Below, piece by piece: positions 1 through 4,705 of a stretch of 9,112 nt of DNA. Under the pieces are notes generated by a model. It saw nothing but the letters and a program-made list of their open reading frames with translations, was not told the origin of the DNA and did no database searches. Numbering within the stretch: the first letter of the stretch is position 1; each line of letters starts with the position of its first letter. Origin of the DNA: Pseudomonadota bacterium (lineage in GTDB: Bacteria; Pseudomonadota; Alphaproteobacteria; Sphingomonadales; Sphingomonadaceae). A program made the position numbers and the translations under genes. The stretch lies in NCBI GenBank assembly GCA_023416515.1, contig JAEZHP010000122.1:1-9112 (forward strand), read 5' to 3'.

Positions 1-65
1 CCGCGGATCGCGGCGCCGATTCCCCGGCTCGTGCCGGTGACGAGGATGTTGAGCGGCTGGGTCAT
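1..65 (-). CDS. Short-chain dehydrogenase/reductase (SDR), N-terminal fragment
   Basis: Only the first 21 codons are inside the window; the rest lies beyond its left edge. They read MTQPLNILVTGTSRGIGAAI and contain the classical SDR nucleotide-binding motif TGxxxGIG (residues 10-17) straight after a hydrophobic first beta strand, as expected for an NAD(P)H-dependent Rossmann-fold oxidoreductase. The ATG occupies 63-65 on the minus strand. No Shine-Dalgarno sequence is visible; instead a 6-bp GC hairpin (67-83) abuts the start codon. The gene follows the chemoreceptor on the same strand with a 77-base gap, so it may be its own transcription unit or a weakly linked second gene. Substrate cannot be told from this fragment. 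Family call is firm, function unknown. Confidence 0.8.
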   Translation of the reverse strand, partial: MTQPLNILVTGTSRGIGAAIR

Positions 66-66
66 T

Positions 67-83
67 CGCGGCGGATAGCCGCG
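67..83 (-). other. GC hairpin abutting the SDR start codon
   Basis: CGCGGC (67-72) and GCCGCG (78-83) form a perfect 6-bp inverted repeat around a 5-base loop. It ends one base before the SDR start codon, where a Shine-Dalgarno sequence would normally sit. In a GC-rich genome a stem this short can arise by chance; a role in translation is only a possibility. Confidence 0.3.
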
Positions 84-95
84 CGGACCGTGCGA

Positions 96-123
96 GTCAT
101 CCCGGCCTTTCGACCGGGACGAC
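96..123. repeat. Intergenic palindrome, REP-like
   Basis: TCCCGG (100-105) and CCGGGA (114-119) pair perfectly around an 8-base loop. After one mismatch the stem resumes with GTC (96-98) and GAC (121-123). The shape GTC-A-TCCCGG...CCGGGA-C-GAC resembles the GTCATCCCGG-type palindromes commonly dispersed between genes in alphaproteobacteria. It lies 20 bases past the chemoreceptor stop. No T-run follows in either direction, so it is not a standard intrinsic terminator, though it could stabilise mRNA 3' ends. Membership of a repeat family cannot be tested from one copy. Confidence 0.4.
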
Positions 124-142
124 CGCTAGCTGTTCGAACCGT

Positions 143-1486
143 TTAGGCCGCGAAATTCTGGACGAAGCGGCCGGCGGTGTTCTTGAAGCGCGCCATCTGC
201 TCGTCGACTTCGCTGAAATTCTTCTCGACGTCGTCGATTTCGCTCGCGACGCTCTCGGTGTCGGCTCGGATCGCGGCGATCGTGCTCGACATCGAATCGG
301 CGGCGAGCGCGGTCTCGTCGACCGCGGCGGTGATCATCGTCACCGTCTGGGCCTGCATCTCCATCGCCTTGCGGATTCGGTCGGCGCTGGTCTGCACTTC
401 CTCGACCGTGTGACGGATCGAATCATTGGCCTCGACGGTCTGCTTTGTCGCGGTCTGGATGGCGTTGATCTTGGCCGCGATGTCGTCGGTGGCCCGCGCG
501 GTCTGGCTGGCAAGGCTCTTCACTTCCTGGGCGACGACCGCGAAGCCGCGGCCGGCATCGCCCGCGCGCGCCGCCTCGATGGTGGCGTTGAGCGCAAGCA
601 GGTTGGTCTGGCCGGCAATGTCGCGGATCAGGCCGAGGATCGATTCGATCGCCTCGACATGGGCCGACAGCGCCTTGCTGACCTGGACCGCGGTGTCGGC
701 CTGGCCGCCGGCGCGGGTTGCGACACCCGCCGCGACCTCGACCTCGTTACGTGCCTCCTCGATCGCCATGATTAGGCCCGCAGCTGTCTGGGCCGCCTCG
801 CGCATCGCGACTGCCGACTGCTCGGCCGCGGCTGCGACCTCGCTGGTCTTGCCGAGCATTCCGCGCGCGGCGGTCGACGCCTCGGACGCCTGGCCGCGAA
901 GCCTGCGGCTGCCCGTCGCGGTCTGGTCGATGACCGACAGGATTTCCTGGTTGAACTCGGAGCTCTGGGCGGCGCGGCGGGTGCGCTCCGCCTTGACCCG
1001 CATCGAGTCATTGTGGGCGGCAAAGACGTCCAGCTCGAGGATCGTCGTCGCATGCTGCGCCGCCTGGAGCTTCTGGAGCGTCTCGGGGTCCGCGGCGAGC
1101 GCCTTCGCAAGCGTCTTCTGGGTATAATCGGACGCCGCTGAGATTCCGGAGAAGAGGGTGGTCAGCGAGACGCCGGCCTTGCTGGCCGCCTCGACATAGG
1201 AGCCGGCAAGCTCGACCCAGCGGCGGTCGCCGAGAGTCGTGTAGCGCGCGGTGAGATAGGGGATGAGGCGCTGGACGAGCTCGTCCATCTTCTTGGCCCC
1301 GATCGGCTGCTTGACCTCGGACGAGCGGGCATATTGGGTCCAGTAGGCACGGGCGATCGCTTCCGCCTCGCCGGACACGTGGCGCCAGATCTCCGCGCAC
1401 CGGCCCACCAGTTCGCCCGACAGGTCGAACATCTCGATGCGGCCCTCGAGCCGGACTTCTTCCTCGTTCACCACTCCAGAAGGCAT
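143..1486 (-). CDS. Globin-coupled soluble methyl-accepting chemotaxis protein
   Basis: A 447-residue cytoplasmic chemoreceptor with no signal peptide or membrane helix. Residues about 20-165 form an all-helical segment that fits the protoglobin sensor of HemAT-like receptors. Residues about 175-445 are the long helical signalling domain. Its hairpin tip, which binds CheW and CheA, is clear at 289-336 (DIAGQTNLLALNATIEAARA then GDAGRGFAVVAQEVKSLA). Where family members carry the proximal heme histidine, in the F helix, this protein appears to have alanine (about residue 101, in VEAASKAGV), so heme binding is doubtful. There is no C-terminal CheR-tethering pentapeptide. The ATG at 1486 has an AAGGGA ribosome site 11 bases upstream; Met19 is an alternative start. 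No other chemotaxis genes are visible. Receptor class is certain, the globin-like sensor likely, the ligand unknown. Confidence 0.9.
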   Translation of the reverse strand: MPSGVVNEEEVRLEGRIEMFDLSGELVGRCAEIWRHVSGEAEAIARAYWTQYARSSEVKQPIGAKKMDELVQRLIPYLTARYTTLGDRRWVELAGSYVEAASKAGVSLTTLFSGISAASDYTQKTLAKALAADPETLQKLQAAQHATTILELDVFAAHNDSMRVKAERTRRAAQSSEFNQEILSVIDQTATGSRRLRGQASEASTAARGMLGKTSEVAAAAEQSAVAMREAAQTAAGLIMAIEEARNEVEVAAGVATRAGGQADTAVQVSKALSAHVEAIESILGLIRDIAGQTNLLALNATIEAARAGDAGRGFAVVAQEVKSLASQTARATDDIAAKINAIQTATKQTVEANDSIRHTVEEVQTSADRIRKAMEMQAQTVTMITAAVDETALAADSMSSTIAAIRADTESVASEIDDVEKNFSEVDEQMARFKNTAGRFVQNFAA

Positions 1487-1520
1487 GCTGGTCGTCGTCC
1501 CTTCGCGTCTACGCTTCGGG

Positions 1521-1538
1521 GACGAGCCTTAAGGCGTC
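1521..1538. promoter_or_regulatory. Operator-like palindrome GCCTTAAGGC
   Basis: GCCTTAAGGC (1526-1535) is a perfect 10-base palindrome. It is flanked by GAC (1521-1523) and GTC (1536-1538), which extend the symmetry after a 2-base bulge. It sits about 35-50 bases upstream of the chemoreceptor start, with an AT-rich centre in GC-rich DNA, and only three bases from a second dyad. A protein-binding site for a dimeric regulator is plausible but unproven. Confidence 0.35.
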
Positions 1539-1541
1539 ACT

Positions 1542-1560
1542 GGTTAAGATGATCTTAGCC
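1542..1560. promoter_or_regulatory. 19-base dyad, candidate operator or CtrA-like box
   Basis: GGTTAAGATGATCTTAGCC reads almost identically on both strands: eight of nine base pairs around the central G1551 are symmetric, and the exception (T1544/G1558) is a single mismatch. It also contains TTAA (1544-1547), seven bases, then TTAG (1555-1558), one base short of the CtrA recognition layout TTAA-N7-TTAA known from alphaproteobacteria. It lies about 56 bases upstream of the chemoreceptor start and about 95 bases upstream of sdhC, so it could control either gene. CtrA control of chemotaxis genes is known in the class, which favours the chemoreceptor. The symmetry is seen; the binding protein is inferred. 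Confidence 0.45.
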
Positions 1561-1594
1561 ACGCGAATGGCGCGAAATGGGCGGCCGCGCGCCC

Positions 1595-1622
1595 TTGCAA
1601 CATGGCCCGAGCGGCCTAAAAG
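1595..1622 (+). promoter_or_regulatory. Candidate sdh operon promoter
   Basis: TTGCAA (1595-1600) and TAAAAG (1617-1622) are spaced by 16 bases and match the housekeeping -35 and -10 boxes at four of six positions each. Transcription would begin near 1629, giving a short leader that includes the sdhC ribosome-binding site at 1637-1644. It is the best-looking pair before sdhC, but alphaproteobacterial promoters are loosely conserved. Confidence 0.3.
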
Positions 1623-1654
1623 CGGGCGGGCAACACAGGGGAGGCCCGGACAAA

Positions 1655-2053
1655 ATGCTCGCACCTTCGTCGCGGCCGCTTTCGCCGCATCTGACGATCT
1701 GGCGGTGGGGCCCGCACATGCTCGTGTCGATCCTTCACCGGATCACCGGTGCCGGTCTCGCGATCGTCGGCGGCCTCGCTCTGCTGTGGTGGCTGTGGGC
1801 CGCCGCCGAAGGCCGCTCGTCCTACGAATATTTCGTCAGCTGGGCCACTCACTGGAGCGGAATCGTCGTCGGCATCGGCCTGACCTGGGCGTTTCTTCAG
1901 CACGCCGCGTCGGGCATCCGCCACCTCGTCATGGACGCCGGCGCGGGTTTCGAGCTCACCACCAACAAGCGGTGGTCGACGATCGTCGCGATCGTTCCCC
2001 TGCTGCTCACCGCCCTGTTCTGGGCCTACATCATTTTCGGAGATCAGCTGTGA
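1655..2053 (+). CDS. sdhC: Succinate dehydrogenase cytochrome b556 subunit SdhC
   Basis: This 132-residue membrane anchor subunit of complex II carries heme b and helps form the ubiquinone site. The motif SILHRITG (25-32) supplies the conserved quinone-site Ser25 and Arg29. His83, in LQHAASGIRHLVMD, matches the heme ligand His84 of E. coli SdhC. Three hydrophobic helices lie at about 31-51, 63-83 and 108-128. The start is the ATG at 1655, because AGGGGAGG (1637-1644) sits 10 bases before it and the protein then begins LAPSSRPLSPHLTIWRW, as SdhC proteins do. A longer reading from 1577 would add a non-conserved, arginine/glycine-rich tail. The stop overlaps the sdhD start by four bases (GTGA). 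It is the first gene of the sdhCDA operon. Identification is firm. Confidence 0.95.
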   Translation: MLAPSSRPLSPHLTIWRWGPHMLVSILHRITGAGLAIVGGLALLWWLWAAAEGRSSYEYFVSWATHWSGIVVGIGLTWAFLQHAASGIRHLVMDAGAGFELTTNKRWSTIVAIVPLLLTALFWAYIIFGDQL

Positions 2054-2439
2054 GGACGGAAACTCCGCTGAGCCGCGTTCGCGGCCTCGGCCCGGCGGGC
2101 CATGGCGGCGGCGACTGGTGGGCGGTTCGCCTCAACAGTGTCGCCCTTCTGCTCCTGTCGGTGTGGCTGGTCGTCTCGCTCCTGCGACTGCCCGCCGTCG
2201 ATTATGCGACCGTCGCCGAATGGCTTCGCGAGCCGCTCGCCGCGGTTCCGATGCTTCTTCTGATCGTCACGACCTTCTGGCACATCCAGCACGGCCTTCG
2301 CGAAGTGATCGACGACTACGCCCATGAGGAGAGCCAGCGGGTGCTGTGGATCACCCTTCTCGCCTTCTTCGTCTATGGCGGCGGCGCCCTCGCCGTGTTC
2401 TGCGTCCTGAAGGTGGCCCTCGCGGGGAGCGCGGCATAA
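2050..2439 (+). CDS. sdhD: Succinate dehydrogenase membrane anchor subunit SdhD
   Basis: The second membrane anchor of complex II, 129 residues. Three hydrophobic helices lie at about 28-47, 62-81 and 97-122. His78 in FWHIQHGLREVIDDY matches the second heme b ligand (E. coli SdhD His71). Eleven residues later Asp89-Tyr90 match the quinone-site Asp82-Tyr83 with the same spacing. The start is the GTG at 2050, inside the sdhC stop (GTGA), which implies coupled translation; the reading frame is open well upstream, but only this start fits the operon and the family length. The stop shares one base with the sdhA start (TAATG). SdhD is poorly conserved in general, yet position, length and ligands make the call secure. 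Confidence 0.93.
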   Translation: MRTETPLSRVRGLGPAGHGGGDWWAVRLNSVALLLLSVWLVVSLLRLPAVDYATVAEWLREPLAAVPMLLLIVTTFWHIQHGLREVIDDYAHEESQRVLWITLLAFFVYGGGALAVFCVLKVALAGSAA

Positions 2440-4241
2440 TGGCTGAAGCCTATCAGCGGATCGACCACAGCTACGACGTCGTCGTCGTCGGCGCCGGCGG
2501 CTCGGGACTTCGCGCCACGATGGGCGCGGCCGAGAAGGGGCTGAAGACCGCCTGCATCACCAAGGTGTTTCCGACCCGCAGCCACACCGTCGCCGCTCAG
2601 GGCGGGATCGCCGCGTCGCTCGGCAACATGGGCCCGGACCACTGGACCTGGCACATGTACGACACCGTCAAGGGCTCCGACTGGCTCGGCGACCAGGACG
2701 CGATCGAATATATGGTCCGCGAGGCTCCGGCCGCGGTCTATGAGCTCGAACATGCCGGCGTTCCGTTCAGCCGCACGTCCGAGGGCAAGATCTACCAGCG
2801 CCCGTTCGGCGGAATGATGCAGAATATGGGCGAGGGCCCGCCGGCGCAGCGCACCTGCGCGGCCGCCGACCGCACCGGCCACGCCATGCTTCACGCGCTC
2901 TACCAGCAGAGCCTTCGTTACGACGCCGACTTCTTCATCGAGTATTTCGCGCTCGACCTGATCATGGACAACGGCCGCTGCGTCGGCGTCGTCGCTTTGT
3001 GCATGGAGGACGGCACCGTCCACCGTTTCCGCAGCCATGCGGTGGTGCTGGCGACCGGCGGTTACGGCCGCGCCTATTTCTCGGCGACCTCGGCGCACAC
3101 CTGCACCGGCGACGGCAATGCGATGGTGCTCCGCGCCGGCCTGCCGCTTCAGGACATGGAGTTCGTCCAGTTCCACCCGACCGGCATCTACGGCGCCGGA
3201 GTTCTCATCACCGAGGGCGCGCGCGGCGAGGGCGGCTACCTCACCAACTCGGAAGGCGAGCGCTTCATGGAGCGCTATGCCCCGTCGGCGAAGGACCTCG
3301 CCTCGCGCGACGTCGTCTCGCGCTCGATGGCGATGGAGATCCGGGAAGGGCGCGGCGTGGGCCCCAACAAGGACCACATCTTCCTTCACCTCGACCATAT
3401 CCCGGAGAAGATCCTGGCCGAGCGCCTGCCCGGGATCACCGAGACCGGCAAGGTCTTCGCGGGCGTCGACCTCACCCGCCAGCCGCTGCCGGTGGTTCCG
3501 ACCGTCCACTATAATATGGGCGGAATCCCGACCAATTATCATGGCGAGGTCGTCACCCTGAAGGACGGCAACCCGGACTCGGTCGTCCCCGGCCTGTTCG
3601 CCGTCGGCGAAGCGGCCTGCGTTTCGGTCCACGGGGCCAATCGCCTGGGCTCGAACAGCCTCATCGACCTCGTCGTGTTCGGCCGCGCCGCGGGCCACCG
3701 CCTCGGCGAGATCATCAAGCCGGGCACCGCGCTTCCGCCGCTTCCAAAGGACAGCGACGCGCTGGCGCTCACCCGCCTCGACCATTTCCGCTTCGCCAAT
3801 GGCGGCAGCCCGACCGCCCAGGTGCGCGACCAGATGCAGCGCACCATGCAGGCCGACTGCGCGGTGTTCCGCACCGAGGAGACTCTGGAGGAAGGCAAAG
3901 GCCGGATCGACGCGGTCTACAAGCGGATGGAGGACATCAACGTCACCGACCGCTCGCTGATCTGGAACACCGATCTCGTCGAAACCCTCGAGCTCGACAA
4001 TCTGATCGGCCAGGCCGTCACCACCATGTACAGCGCCGCCAACCGCAAGGAGAGCCGCGGCGCCCACATGCACGAGACCTATCCGCAGCGCGACGACGCG
4101 GAGTGGATGAAGCACTCGATCGTGTGGTTCGACGGCTGGGGCGGCAAGGGCGGCGAGGTCAAGATCGACTACCGCCCGGTCCACGACTACACGCTCACCG
4201 ACGAGATCGACTACATCAAGCCCAAGGCGCGCGTGTACTGA
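2439..4241 (+). CDS. sdhA: Succinate dehydrogenase flavoprotein subunit SdhA
   Basis: The 600-residue catalytic flavoprotein of complex II, oxidising succinate to fumarate on the cytoplasmic face of the membrane. The FAD-binding fingerprint VVVGAGGSGLRA is at 15-26. His49 in TRSHTVAAQGGIAA is the residue that carries covalent FAD. Active-site residues are visible as His246 (FHPTG), the catalytic arginine Arg290 (ASRDVVSR), His357 (VHYNMGG) and Arg402 (NRLGSNSL). The C-terminal SRGAHMHETYPQRDD stretch (539-553) is also typical. Length equals that of family members. The ATG at 2439 overlaps the sdhD stop and is preceded by GGGGAG (2424-2429). The stop overlaps the next ORF by one base (TGATG). 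Everything needed for activity is intact, but its iron-sulfur partner SdhB is not encoded in the window. Confidence 0.98.
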   Translation: MAEAYQRIDHSYDVVVVGAGGSGLRATMGAAEKGLKTACITKVFPTRSHTVAAQGGIAASLGNMGPDHWTWHMYDTVKGSDWLGDQDAIEYMVREAPAAVYELEHAGVPFSRTSEGKIYQRPFGGMMQNMGEGPPAQRTCAAADRTGHAMLHALYQQSLRYDADFFIEYFALDLIMDNGRCVGVVALCMEDGTVHRFRSHAVVLATGGYGRAYFSATSAHTCTGDGNAMVLRAGLPLQDMEFVQFHPTGIYGAGVLITEGARGEGGYLTNSEGERFMERYAPSAKDLASRDVVSRSMAMEIREGRGVGPNKDHIFLHLDHIPEKILAERLPGITETGKVFAGVDLTRQPLPVVPTVHYNMGGIPTNYHGEVVTLKDGNPDSVVPGLFAVGEAACVSVHGANRLGSNSLIDLVVFGRAAGHRLGEIIKPGTALPPLPKDSDALALTRLDHFRFANGGSPTAQVRDQMQRTMQADCAVFRTEETLEEGKGRIDAVYKRMEDINVTDRSLIWNTDLVETLELDNLIGQAVTTMYSAANRKESRGAHMHETYPQRDDAEWMKHSIVWFDGWGGKGGEVKIDYRPVHDYTLTDEIDYIKPKARVY

Positions 4242-4555
4242 TGGCGCTGCCGGCGGTTGCAGCCCTGGTTGCAAAGCTGGCCGCAAGCCCCGCCGCTCAG
4301 ACGGCCGTGATCAAGGTCGCGGGCGACGTCTATGGCCGGATCATGACTCCCGGGAAGAACGAGGCGCCCGCGCACGGCGCCACGCTCGACGGCCTTGCGC
4401 GCCGCCTCGACGAGATGGCGACCCGAGAGGAGCTCGTCGCCTCCTTCGCCGCGCTCCAGTCGGAGCTCGACCGCCGCCACCAGCGCACCAACATCCTCGT
4501 CGCCGCCGTCATCGCGATCCAGGCAATCCTCCTGATCGCGCTCCTGCTCCGCTAG
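4241..4555 (+). CDS. Small tail-anchored membrane protein coupled to sdhA, unknown function
   Basis: I do not recognise this 104-residue protein. Its ATG shares one base with the sdhA stop (TGATG), so it is very likely translated by ribosomes finishing sdhA. Residues 1-30 are alanine-rich and weakly hydrophobic, possibly an amphipathic helix. Residues 47-80 are charged and heptad-like (LDGLARRLDEMATREEL onward), suggesting a short coiled coil. Residues 84-103 (NILVAAVIAIQAILLIALLL) form one strong transmembrane helix running almost to the C-terminus, followed by Arg104. It therefore looks tail-anchored with its bulk in the cytoplasm. It has no cysteines and so is not SdhB. Its operon position suggests a role near complex II, such as an assembly aid or accessory subunit, but this is guilt by association. 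Codon use matches its neighbours. Confidence 0.8.
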   Translation: MALPAVAALVAKLAASPAAQTAVIKVAGDVYGRIMTPGKNEAPAHGATLDGLARRLDEMATREELVASFAALQSELDRRHQRTNILVAAVIAIQAILLIALLLR

Positions 4556-4566
4556 ACGAGCTAGCG
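4550..4566 (+). terminator. Inverted repeat at the end of the sdh operon
   Basis: CGCTAG (4550-4555) and CTAGCG (4561-4566) are perfect complements around a 5-base loop, straddling the stop codon of the last gene. No T-run follows, so this is not a canonical intrinsic terminator. It may be a weak pause or 3' stabilising element. Confidence is low because the stem has only six pairs. Confidence 0.25.
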
Positions 4567-4683
4567 TAAGCTTCACGACAGGCCGCCCAAGCATCGAGCG
4601 GAGCACGCCCCACCCGGAACAAAAACCGAGAGGGCCTGTTGGGCGAAGCGTCGGGCAGGGCGCGGTCCGCGGCTCGATCGGTT

Positions 4684-4700
4684 CCTCCAGCGACAGGAGG
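4684..4700 (+). promoter_or_regulatory. Hairpin masking the Shine-Dalgarno of the PQQ dehydrogenase
   Basis: AGGAGG at 4695-4700 lies five bases before the GTG start at 4706, an ideal ribosome site that fixes this start. CCTCC at 4684-4688 is an exact complement of GGAGG (4696-4700), with a 7-base loop between. In RNA the two could pair and hide the ribosome site, so translation could depend on temperature or on a bound factor. Five GC-rich pairs make the fold possible but modestly stable. The pairing is seen; regulation is inferred. Confidence 0.4.
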
Positions 4701-4705
4701 TTCTC

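Noticed and set aside
132..139. GTTCGAAC palindrome, like a tRNA T-loop or attachment site remnant
   Set aside because: Only eight bases match; there is no acceptor stem, no second copy and no integrase nearby.
426..1127. 233-codon plus-strand frame opposite the chemoreceptor
   Set aside because: Ala/Ser/Arg-rich mirror of the strongly conserved chemoreceptor signalling domain on the other strand.
1549..2049. Upstream extension of the sdhD frame to 1549, giving a 296-codon reading
   Set aside because: The extra part overlaps sdhC in another frame, is arginine/proline rich and has no conservation pattern; the GTG at 2050 fits the operon overlap.
2475..2490. GTC trinucleotide run
   Set aside because: It encodes the valine-rich first strand (DVVVVGAG) of the SdhA FAD-binding fold, not a microsatellite of interest.
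2373..4286. 637-codon open frame on the minus strand opposite sdhA
   Set aside because: Long antisense frames are expected opposite GC-rich genes with biased third positions. Its composition (Ala, Arg, Asp, His, Val rich) is that of a shadow, and sdhA is unambiguous.
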